A DNA stretch of 15,528 nt from Conidiobolus incongruus B7586 (lineage: Eukaryota; Entomophthoromycota; Entomophthoromycetes; Entomophthorales; Conidiobolaceae). The notes below the pieces were generated by a model. The model ran no database searches, was not told the DNA's origin, and saw only the letters and a program-made list of their open reading frames with translations. Shown here piece after piece: positions 8,281 through 15,528 of the stretch (positions are counted from its first letter, which is position 1; each line of letters starts with the position of its first letter). The DNA lies in NCBI GenBank assembly GCA_000697335.1, contig JNEM01011744.1, positions 1 through 15,528 on the forward strand, in the 5' to 3' direction. The position numbers and the translations under genes are program-made.

Positions 8281-8930
8281 ATTATTTCCTGATAAAGATT
8301 TAAAAAATATCTTTAAATTAGCTATTTTTTTTTGGAAGAATTTATTTATATTTAGTAGTTAACTTATTACAAGCATAATCCTAAAGAGTTTTTAAGGGGA
8401 TAGCTTGCTACAAAAATATAAACCTTTAAATAGTTGGAAAAAACTTTTAAAGCAAGGTATTACTTAAAAAATTAGGTTTAATTAATAAAAGAAAAGCTTT
8501 CTTAACTTAAATAAAAAACTTTACAAGGTAATTAATTAAGAAATTTAATAAGATATATTCAAATATACTAAATATTACTAAAGAAAAATAAATCTACAAG
8601 TTGTTATAATATTTTAATCCTCAAGAAAAATTCTAGTTAATTAATAAAGAACATATTAATAATAAGTTTTTTTCTAACATTTGTGATATAATAATTATAA
8701 TTAATAATATCTTTTTATTATATAATTAAATCTTTTTATTTTAAGAATTAATTTTTTGAAAACTTATTTTAATTTATTTAAATCTCAAATGATAGATATT
8801 TTTATTTTAAAGCTTTATAAAAAAACTTTAATAAAAAAGTTAAAATTTATTTAAAAGTAAATAAAGGTTGCTATTATTGTTAAAAAATTTAAGTTAATTA
8901 TAAAATTAATAAGTATTCTTTTAAAAATCA
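8280..8930 (+). pseudogene. E2 gag relic with zinc knuckle
   Basis: This is the fossil of the particle protein gene. The best trace is at about 8860-8915, where 'NKGCYYC' is followed by N, K and H residues, in the place and style of the CCHC knuckle of nucleocapsid. Upstream sequence, about 8320-8480, would be capsid but cannot be read with confidence. The distance from the LTR end to the knuckle is close to that in E1, which supports the call. It is broken many times. Confidence 0.6.
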
Positions 8931-9108
8931 ACATCAGTTTATTTCTAAATAATTTTAATTTACTAATTATAAATCAAACTTGAATAATATTAATATAGCC
9001 ATAAAATCACTTTTTTTATAATTAATTAGCAAATTCTAATCTAATCTAAAAAAATTCTAATAGATTAATAATTCCATATATTAAACTATATATACTAGAG
9101 AGATCTAA

Positions 9109-9303
9109 TTGATTAAATCATTAAAAACTAGAAATATTCTAATAATTAATCTTTTTTATAATTCTTTACCTTTAACTATTATTTTAATATTTATTTTAAT
9201 TAAATATTTTATAGTTATATTGGTTAAGGTTTTAATTAACTTTAGTTTTCTTAAATATATTATCTTTTCTTTTAATCTTATAAAATTTCCTTTACCTATT
9301 TAA
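9109..9303 (+). pseudogene. Open stretch over the expected protease region of E2
   Basis: This 64-codon stretch is the longest stop-free forward reading frame in the window. It begins at a TTG, so it has no natural start. It lies between the nucleocapsid and reverse transcriptase traces, where the retropepsin belongs. Its last third reads 'LKYIIFSFNLIKFPLPI', which resembles the segment after the active site in Ty3/gypsy proteases, where N-L and P-L-P occur. I take it as a surviving piece of the pol frame and not as a gene in its own right. The protease assignment is tentative. Confidence 0.4.
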
Positions 9304-9899
9304 AAGATAAATTAATAAAATAAACATCTAATATTATATTTAGATATTTATTATTACTTCTTAACTAGTCCTAATATATTAAATTCCTAGTTAATAACAT
9401 TAGCTATAATTTTATATTAGGTTAAAATTAATTTGAATATTATGATTTTTTATCTTTAAGTATTACTTTAAAAAGTTACAAATTTATTTCTTTTATATTC
9501 AAAAAGAAATTAATAGAATTATTTTTAAAAATCTATATTACCTTATAATAAAACTATCAAATACTTTACCTAATATCAATTTTATAATTATATCAAATGA
9601 TTTTATAATTATAAGCAAAAACTAATAAATAAACCTAATTAAAAACCTTAATAATTTATAAGGATAATTATTTGTTTATTATTTATCTATCTATACTTCA
9701 TCTATTAATTTTAATAAAATTATAATAATAACTTTTTTTTATATAATATAATAAATTAATTTAATAATATTTTTAAACTTATAAGTAAATTACCTCTTAA
9801 ATATAATATTAAATATAAAATTAAATTTCACTTAAGTACACAGTTATATTTAAAGCTTATTTATCATTAATCTCTTAAATAATATTAAACTTTAAAAGA
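9304..9899 (+). other. E2 region between protease and reverse transcriptase
   Basis: By position this is the rest of the protease and the linker to the polymerase. No motif can be read with confidence and no further insertion is seen. 'aatattaaatataaaattaa' near 9802-9821 may be the lead-in to the RT, comparable to 2935 in E1. Confidence 0.45.
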
Positions 9900-10480
9900 A
9901 GAAATTTAAAAATTATTTGAAAATAGATATTTTAATCAATTTTTTTACTATAGGGATTTTTAATTCTTTTTGTATAAAAAGCTAAAGGTTGTTAAAAACT
10001 ATATATTAATAATTATATTTTGAACTCTATAACTATTAAAGATAAAACTTTATTATTAAAACTATATGATATTAAGAATAAACTACTTAAATCCACTATA
10101 TTTACTAAATTAAATATTAGAAATAGTTATTATAATATTAAATTAAAGAAAATGTTATTCATTTAATTATTTTCAATACTTTATTAAGCTGCTATAAATT
10201 TAATATTATAAACTTTAAATTGTGTAATATCTTTGTAATTTTTACCTAATTTATCAATTCCCTTTTTAATCTTATTTTTAATAATTTTATTATTACTAAT
10301 TTCAATAATATTTTAATTAATTTAAAAACTAAAAAAGAATATATTAAATATGTAAATTAAATTATATAAATTATTCAAAAACATAAATTACATTTAAAGT
10401 TATAAAAATATATTTTTAGTATTTTTTCTATTATCTTCTATAGTTATATTATTTCTTTTTAAAGGATTGACATTGATTTA
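9900..10480 (+). pseudogene. E2 reverse transcriptase relic
   Basis: This is the fossil of the polymerase. The best readable segment is at about 10022-10155: 'NSITIKDKTLLLKLYDIK' followed by 'STIFTKLNIRNSYYNIKLKK'. These match the Ty3/gypsy RT stretch that follows the 'VDYR.LN' motif and runs into 'F.KLDL...Y..I.I'. The active-site region falls at about 10290-10325. The segment at about 10365-10450 fits the thumb-side end of the domain. The Ty3/gypsy assignment is secure from this stretch alone. It is broken many times. Confidence 0.85.
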
Positions 10481-10659
10481 ACTAAACTTAATAATATAAA
10501 AGCTTTTACTATACCTATAAACATAAATCAACTTATGTTTATATTTAGATTATTAAACTACTTAAAAGATTTCATTGATTCTTTTATTAAACTTATAACT
10601 TCTTTAATTAATCACTTAAGAAAAACTTTTTTTTTGAATAAACCTTATTATATACTATT

Positions 10660-11156
10660 TAAATAAATGCTTTTAATTTTCTATTTTACTAATGTTTTTG
10701 CTTTATTTATTTTGAATTTTAAACTTCCTACTATTATTTTTAGTAACTTTGATTCTTTTGTAATTAGTAGATAGTTAATTTAATTTATATTTTACCTTTT
10801 AACTATAAGATAAAATATTAAATAAAGGAGAATAAATTAAGTTTAACCTTATAAATATTACCTTAAAGCCTATAAAATTCTGGTTAAAAAAAATAAAACC
10901 AGCTGAATTAAAATACCTAGTTTTAAATAAGAATTGTTTATATTAGTAGAAATAATTAAAAATCATTTGTATTTTTATTTTATAATTTGTTCTATTACTT
11001 ATAGATTATAAATCACTTATTTACTTAAATACTTAGAAGTCTTTATTAAAAAAATAAGTTAAATAATTTAAAACTATTTAATCTTACCTTTTCTTTATTT
11101 AATATCTTTTAGATTAATAAAATTATATTATAGATATTTTATTAAGAAATCTTATA
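10660..11156 (+). pseudogene. E2 RNase H relic, cut by copy C
   Basis: The trace at about 10890-10975 reads 'KPAELKYLVLNKN', equivalent to 'RKLIPTK..NYFVYK' of E1 and to the conserved RNase H motif of Ty3/gypsy. The segment near 11125-11154 corresponds to the 'ADALSR' region that ends this domain. Tc1 copy C interrupts right there, after TA at 11155-11156. The integrase traces follow on the other side of copy C. It is broken many times. Confidence 0.75.
11155..11156. repeat. TA target-site duplication of copy C, left
   Basis: TA precedes the copy C terminus and TA follows the other terminus at 12729-12730, the duplication expected for Tc1/mariner. Background TA frequency is high, so the exact register relies on the inverted-repeat alignment. 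Confidence 0.7.
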
Positions 11157-11222
11157 CACTAATTTTTAAAAGTAAATCATAAAATCAAAAATATATATAT
11201 TTTAATTAATAACTAAAATAAT
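11157..11222 (+). repeat. Terminal inverted repeat of copy C, left
   Basis: It starts 'cactaatttttaaaagt', continues 'ataaaatcaaaaa' and reaches 'aataactaaaataat'. It pairs with the reverse complement of 12663-12728 ('tactaactttcaaaagt' and onward) with roughly three quarters or more of positions equal by eye and one or no gap. Differences are mostly C/T and A/G. Confidence 0.8.
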
Positions 11223-11482
11223 TGTATATATTAGATTACTTGAAACAATAATATTTAATCAAGGTATATTATTTAATAATAAATAAATATATAAAGATAT
11301 ATTTAATAAACTATTAACAAAAATATTAACCCTTAATATTTAACCAAGATGAATAATAAATTTGCAAGTTTTTGAGATAAAGGGTTATATTTAACAATAT
11401 ATAACCATATCTTTTTTCTCTCCTTGTTATTATTTTATATAATATTTTACAGATATATTAAATAGTTTTTATTAATATTATT

Positions 11483-12499
11483 ATACCTAAATCCCTCTTT
11501 AAAAAAAATCATTTGTATATTAATCAACTTTATAAAAAAGGTAAATTAACTTATAATATTGCTAGAATTACTAATGTTAGTTAGTTTACTATAGTTAAAG
11601 TTGTTAAGAATAGTAATAAAGAAACATTTAAACCTAAACTTAAGTATGTTAAAATTATAGATGAATATGATAAGAAGTATATCTATAGGTTGGTTAATAT
11701 AAGCAAGTATAGTATTGCTATAGAAATACAACAAGAACTATAAAACTATATAAGAATATTAGTTTATACTGATACTATTATATATATTTTATATTAGCAT
11801 AAATACTACTTATACCTTAAGAAAAAACACCCCCAACTAAAGAAATCCCATTGTAAAACTAGGTAGGAGTTTAAATGTCACTATTAATATTAAACTATAA
11901 CTAATTAGAGTAAGGTTATTTAATCTAATGAAATAAAAATATACCTTAGTAAATTTAATAAAAAAGCTAGATATTTTAGAAAAGATATAAAATTACTTTG
12001 TAACTATCATGTTAATTTTACCTAAAAGTACAATAATAGGTTAATTATTATTTAGGGATATATATTATCTTTAGGTGTAAGATATCTTTATAAAATTAAT
12101 AAAGGAATTAATATTGAGCTGTATTAAAATATTCTAAACAATAAATTAAAAAAAACCATTGAATACTATAGGTTAAACAAATCTAATATTATTTTCTGGT
12201 AAGATAATACTTCTTACTATATTATAGCTTCTATTACCAAATAGCTTGAAAATAATAAGATAATAGTTATGAAGTAGCTTTTTTGATCTCTTAACTTTCA
12301 TCTAATTAAACATCTTTAAGATTAGTTAAAAAAAGCTATTAAAGTTTTCCCCTTAGCAAAAGATTTAAATCAACTTTAAGAATATGTTCAAGAAGCATAG
12401 AATAATATTAACCTTTCTTAATATAAAAAGTTAATTGATTTTATATCCCACAAACTTAAAAAAATTAAAAAAGCTAAAGGTTGATATACTAAGTTTTAA
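11483..12499 (+). pseudogene. Tc1-like DD34E transposase relic (copy C)
   Basis: This is the enzyme that would cut the element out and paste it at TA sites in the nucleus. The frame runs 339 codons including the stop, with no net frameshift, the usual Tc1 length of about 340. It starts at ATA, probably a former ATG, followed by 'PKSLFKKNHLYINQLYKKG'. Residues 20-50 form a helix-turn-helix ('TYNIARITNVS'), followed by 'KIIDEYDKKYI'. The catalytic region reads 'KVI' then 'SNE' (first acidic position, codon 11927, now Asn), 'IIIWGY', 'FW' then 'DNTSYY' (second Asp, codon 12203), and 'SLNFHLIKHL' (family form SPDLNPIEHLW; third acidic position, codon 12308, now Lys). Thirty-four residues separate the last two. 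In-frame stops mostly stand for Trp or Gln. Confidence 0.88.
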
Positions 12500-12662
12500 T
12501 TTTTTTTATTACCAAAAACCTACAAATTTATAACTTATCCTAGGTAAAATTTAAAGGTTTATATTTTAACCAATTAATAGTTAAATATCATCATTTAATA
12601 ATATATATAATTATTTAATATAGTAAATTTTAAATATTTAATATAAGTTTATTTTATTAAAT

Positions 12663-12728
12663 ATTATTGAAGTTATTAGTAAAAATATAAGTGTTTTTGA
12701 TTTTATAACTAACTTTTGAAAGTTAGTA
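12663..12728 (-). repeat. Terminal inverted repeat of copy C, right
   Basis: It ends '...gtttttgattttataactaacttttgaaagttagta'. The same sequence, further decayed, closes copy A at 15526 and, reversed, opens copy B at 523. It pairs with 11157-11222. Confidence 0.8.
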
Positions 12729-12730
12729 TA
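12729..12730. repeat. TA target-site duplication of copy C, right
   Basis: This is the partner of TA at 11155-11156; E2 sequence resumes after it. Confidence 0.7.
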
Positions 12731-12960
12731 TACTGATTTTTTTGTTTTAATTATAAAAACCTAGCAAATATTAACTTAATATTTATTAATAAAAGAAATA
12801 AAAAATTTATTAAACTATTTTAAAAAATATTACCAAATTATAATTTCTTTATTTTAATTAAAGAAAAACTCTTTAAATTATTAAAAAATTAATTATAATA
12901 TGTTAAAAGATTTAAAATCATTGATAACTTATTATATTATAATAATTGTCTATATATCTT
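12731..12960 (+). other. E2 segment between copy C and the integrase traces
   Basis: E2 pol resumes here. In E1 the equivalent stretch (about 4295-4540) joins RNase H to the HHCC region of integrase. Length and position agree, but no motif can be read. Confidence 0.5.
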
Positions 12961-13700
12961 TAATATTCATAAGATTTAATAAGCAATATTTAATGAATAT
13001 TATAACTTACTTATTAAAGGACATTAAAACCAGTTAAAAATTATTGAGAGAATTAAAATAAAATATTACTCTCTTTTTTTAATTAAATTTATTTAGAAAT
13101 ATACTAATACCTATAATATATATTAAAGAATTAAATATAATACCTAAATAATATATAGTAAACTTATTCTTTTATAAGTCTTTAATAAAACTTAATAACT
13201 AATCTAGCTTGATTTCATAGAAACTCTTAAATCAATAATTAATTTTAATAACTTATTATTTGAAATTAATTTATTTTCCAAATATATTTATTTTATTCCT
13301 TGTTTCAAAGCTTTTATAATTAAAGATATTATATAATTGTTATTCTTTAATATCTTTATCTATTATAAAATTCTATATATAATTAAATAATATAGAGTTA
13401 TATAATTCAACTCTTAATTTTAGAAGATATTATTTTTTCCCTCAAGATTAATCTAATTATATTTATTACAAATTATCATTAATCTAATAAACTTATTAAA
13501 AAAATTATTAAAACCTAAAAATAAATGATTAAAGCTTATATCAACAATAATCAGTTAAATTAAAAGATTTATATCTACTAACTTTATTATTTATTCAATA
13601 CCTTTATCAACAAATCAATAGGTTTTAGCTTTTATTCCATTAATTATAATAAATATCCTAATATAATAATTGCTCTAAAACTTTAAATCAACTTATCTTC
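12960..13700 (+). pseudogene. E2 integrase relic
   Basis: This is the fossil of the DDE integrase. The zinc-binding region begins at about 12995 ('LLIKGH' readable). The core starts at about 13203 with 'LDFIE', as in E1 ('LDFIE' at 4769). 'FSKYIYFIPCFKAF' follows at about 13273-13315, then 'IQFNS' at about 13405, and 'SNKLIKKIIKT' at about 13480-13512, the region of the third catalytic residue. The tail near 13640-13690 falls at the usual place of the GPY/F-like module. The order and spacing match E1. It is broken many times. Confidence 0.82.
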
Positions 13701-14079
13701 AAATATTATTGAAATTTAAGCTAATATTAAATATATTAATTCCCTTATTAAGTTTAACTTAGAAGAAAATTAAAAGATTATAGAATAACAATATTTAAAG
13801 TTATTTAGAAATCCTCTTAGATATAAAACTAATTTGTTTATATACTTAGAATAATTTGTTTTTAAACTTATTTTATTTAAACTTAGTTTAAATCTAAAAT
13901 ACTTACCATTATATTATAGTCTTTATCAAATTTAATCTATTAATTCAAATTTTGAAAATATTATCTTAGAAATATTTCTAACTTTGAGGATCAACTTTAT
14001 CATTTATATATCTAAAATCAAGCCTTATTTTGAAAATTTTAATACTTTATATAATTAATTAATAGTTTTAAAGCTGGAT
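13701..14079 (+). other. E2 linker between integrase core and chromodomain
   Basis: This is the C-terminal integrase extension of E2, comparable to about 5280-5650 of E1. 'aagttatttagaaatcctct' at about 13799 and 'ataaaactaatttg' at about 13822 sit where E1 has 'aaactctacctaaatat' (about 5369). I see no separate feature. Confidence 0.5.
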
Positions 14080-14215
14080 TTAATTATTAATCAAAATGGA
14101 GAAAAAAAATACTATATTGATTATATAATTAAATTTAAATCTATTAAGAATAAGCTTTATTTCTATATAAAATAAGTAGGTTAATTTATTAAAAAAGTTA
14201 TATAAGAAACTTTGA
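14080..14215 (+). pseudogene. E2 chromodomain relic
   Basis: Readable residues 'KKYYIDYIIKFKSI' followed by 'NKLYFYIK' and V-G trace the chromodomain pattern (E-Y-x-V-x-x-I-L, then L-x-Y-x-V-K-W-x-G-Y) at the same distance before the 3' LTR as in E1. With this, E2 is also assigned to the chromoviruses. It is a weaker trace than the E1 one, but position and pattern agree. It is broken. Confidence 0.72.
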
Positions 14216-14292
14216 AAAATATTAAGAAAATCTTAGCTTATTAAACCTATTTCTAAAAATCTAAAAAGTGTGTCTTTTTTAAAAAACTTACT

Positions 14293-14299
14293 AAAGGAG
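14293..14299 (+). other. E2 polypurine tract
   Basis: 'aaaggag' immediately precedes the 3' LTR start at 14300, the place of the plus-strand primer. It supports the LTR boundary. Confidence 0.6.
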
Positions 14300-14695
14300 T
14301 ATTAATAGACTAGCTCTTTTAATTCTTATATATATACTTTTATATAATTCAATTAACTATAAATTATATAATTAATTTATACTTTTATAGTTAAATTAAT
14401 TATATAAATAACATTGAATTAATTAATTAACTAGGTTTTTTTCTGCTTATTTCTTATTACTTTTTATATGTTTTATTAATTCTAAAATTAAAACTATATC
14501 CTATTAATATTACAATATATTAGTATTATTTAATATAAATCTTAACATATTAGTGATTTATCTTAATTTGAAGTTTAATGAAACTTTGTTTATATTTATA
14601 TATTATAACTATATTATAATATTATATTCTATGTTATATTACTTTAATATTTAATTGTCCTTTGTATTATATTAGTATTTACCACCACAATTATA
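14300..14695 (+). repeat. E2 3' LTR
   Basis: This uninterrupted LTR of 396 bases matches 313-522 in its first half and 7671-7857 in its second. 'cttatatatatacttttata' at about 14325-14344 is a TATA-like stretch shared with 338-358. Divergence from the 5' LTR is clearly visible, mostly transitions. The end is placed at the last aligned bases, 'attata', before copy A resumes; allow a few bases of error. Confidence 0.85.
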
Positions 14696-14699
14696 ATTT

Positions 14700-15306
14700 T
14701 TAATATTATTATTAAATTAAAATTCATTGGAGTAATATTATTTAATCTAAAAAAACAAAAATATATTTTAATTAATTAAAAAATAAAATATTTTAGAAAA
14801 AATTTAAAACTACTTAATAAATATTATATTAATTATACCTAATATTAAAATAATATATTAACTATTATTTAAAAATATATATTTTTTTAGATATAAGATA
14901 TCTTTATAAAGTTATTAGGTGAATTAATCTTGAGATAGAGTAAAGTATTTTGAATAATTAATTGAAAAAAAATATTTAATAAATTAGGTTTAATATATAT
15001 AATATAGTCATTTAATAAGATAATATCTTTTGCTATATTATAATTTTTATTACCAATAGCTTAAGAATAATATAATAATATTTATAAAACTTATTTAGTA
15101 TTTTATTTTAAGATTAATAACTTTATCATTAATTAAAATAAGTTATTAAAGCTTTCCCCTAATAAAAAATTTAAATCAGCTTTAAAAATATATTTAAGAA
15201 ATATAAAACAAGATTAATCAATCTTAGTTTAAAATGTTAGCTGATTTTATATCATATAAACTTGAAGAAATTAGAAAATCTAAAGATAGATATATTAAGT
15301 TTTAAT
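14700..15306 (+). pseudogene. Tc1-like transposase relic, catalytic part (copy A)
   Basis: This matches the catalytic region of the copy C transposase (about 11880-12499) and ends at the same stop codon (15304-15306). The region of the second catalytic Asp lies near 15020, and that of the third acidic residue near 15115-15140, where the sequence is shorter than in C. It is more decayed than copy C, with stops and small gaps, in keeping with being the oldest layer. Together with 1-312 it represents one gene split by E2. Confidence 0.75.
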
Positions 15307-15460
15307 TTTTTTTATCACCAAAAAACTACATATAAATAAATCATTTTAGATAAAATTTGAGGTTTAATATTTAAACCAATTAATAACTAAATATCATCAT
15401 TTAATGATTTATATAATTAATAAATATATGTAATTTTAATTTTACAATTAGGGTTAATTT

Positions 15461-15526
15461 ATTAAAAAATAAATTTAATAAAAATTTAAGATTTTTGATT
15501 TTATAACTTAATTTTGCAAATTAGAA
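15461..15526 (-). repeat. Terminal inverted repeat of copy A, right
   Basis: It contains 'tttttgattttataactt', matching 'tttttgattttataacta' near the right end of copy C, and ends at about 15526. The two bases after it are 'tt', not a clear TA, so the outer boundary cannot be confirmed within the window. The matching left repeat lies outside the window. Confidence 0.65.
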
Positions 15527-15528
15527 TT

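Larger units (their letters stand above)
11157..12728 (+). mobile_element. Tc1/mariner copy C, complete in outline
   Basis: This 1572-base element has inverted ends of about 66 bases, TA duplications and one transposase relic in the centre. It is the only copy of its family here that no other element interrupts, so it serves as the reference for A and B. The transposase shows DD34E spacing, which puts it in the Tc1 branch rather than mariner (DD34D) or the Fot1/pogo group (usually DDxD). It is not active: the transposase has in-frame stops, and two catalytic positions no longer encode acidic residues. Confidence 0.9.
313..14695 (+). mobile_element. E2: Ty3/gypsy chromovirus fossil, interrupted twice by Tc1 elements
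   Basis: This is an LTR retroelement of the Metaviridae (Ty3/gypsy), chromodomain clade, lying inside Tc1 copy A. Its LTRs are about 396-397 bases. Without its two guests (copy B at 523-7668, which carries E1, and copy C at 11157-12728) it measures about 5.66 kb, a usual size for the family. Traces appear in the order nucleocapsid zinc knuckle (about 8866), protease region (about 9109-9303), reverse transcriptase (about 9900-10480), RNase H (about 10660-11156), integrase (about 12960-13700) and chromodomain (about 14080-14215). RNase H before integrase is the Ty3 order, not the Ty1 order. It is broken many times over and is clearly old: its LTRs have diverged visibly from one another. Confidence 0.88.
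14696..15528 (+). mobile_element. Tc1/mariner copy A, right part
   Basis: Copy A resumes after E2 and aligns with copy C from about 11873 to its end. Anchors are 'ttatttaatct' in C (11917) against 'attatttaatct' (14728), 'gatataagatatctttataa' at 14899-14918 against 'taagatatctttataa' in C, and 'aagttttaatttttttta' near 15298 against 12491. The last bases, 'gcaaattagaa', correspond to the outer end of the C inverted repeat, so the window stops at the element boundary. Confidence 0.88.

Noticed and set aside
11546-11734. A 62-codon open frame on the minus strand.
   Set aside because: It lies antisense to the N-terminal part of the copy C transposase, has low-complexity hydrophobic content and no family resemblance. 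It is a shadow of the transposase relic.
1-15528. A changed genetic code (TAA/TAG read as Gln, as in some ciliates) to explain the in-frame stops.
   Set aside because: Stops in the Tc1 relics also stand where Trp is expected, including TGA, and acidic catalytic residues are replaced. C-to-T and G-to-A mutation explains all of these; a code change does not.
1-15528. A mitochondrial, apicoplast or bacterial AT-rich genome.
   Set aside because: No rRNA, tRNA, respiratory or ribosomal protein gene is seen, and the whole window consists of nuclear-type LTR and Tc1 elements with target duplications.
1-15528. A new gene system hidden in the AT-rich sequence.
   Set aside because: No long open frame exists on either strand, and nearly all bases align to repeats within the window or carry retroelement motif traces in the expected order. 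What is left over fits the untranslated or linker parts of those elements.

Overview
The window is a gene-free, extremely AT-rich block (by eye about one base in six is G or C). It looks like nuclear heterochromatin of a filamentous ascomycete. I see no host gene, tRNA, rRNA or bacterial-type feature. Almost every base can be assigned to five transposable elements stacked inside one another, all badly decayed. CpG is nearly absent, and where the DNA transposase can be read, sense codons for Trp and Gln have become stops by C-to-T or G-to-A transitions. That is the signature of repeat-induced point mutation (RIP), known from Pezizomycotina. The organism assignment is inference.

Layout, outermost first. 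(1) Tc1/mariner copy A, plus strand, occupies 1-312 and 14696-15528; about 390 bases of its left end lie outside the window and its right terminus falls on the last bases shown. (2) A chromodomain-type Ty3/gypsy LTR retroelement, E2, occupies 313-14695 and splits copy A. Its 3' LTR is 14300-14695; its 5' LTR is cut into 313-522 and 7671-7857. (3) Tc1/mariner copy B, minus strand, 523-7668, is the insertion that cuts the E2 5' LTR, flanked by TA at 521-522 and 7669-7670. (4) A second, different Ty3/gypsy chromovirus, E1, 634-6258 with LTRs at 634-1018 and 5876-6258, sits inside copy B. (5) Tc1/mariner copy C, plus strand, 11157-12728, flanked by TA, sits in the E2 pol region between the RNase H and integrase traces.

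The arithmetic supports this reading. The two parts of the E2 5' LTR sum to 397 bases against 396 for the 3' LTR. E2 without its two guests is about 5.66 kb against 5.63 kb for E1. Copy B without E1 is about 1.52 kb against 1.57 kb for copy C. The insertion order is therefore A, then E2, then B and C (order between them unknown), with E1 after B.

Copies A, B and C belong to one family, with terminal inverted repeats of about 66 bases and a DD34E transposase of about 338 codons. E1 and E2 are separate families with unrelated LTRs, but both show the order gag, protease region, reverse transcriptase, RNase H, integrase, chromodomain. Nothing here looks able to make a protein. All boundaries come from reading and aligning by eye; those of the TA-flanked and LTR ends should be good to a few bases, and those of the internal domains to a few tens of bases.
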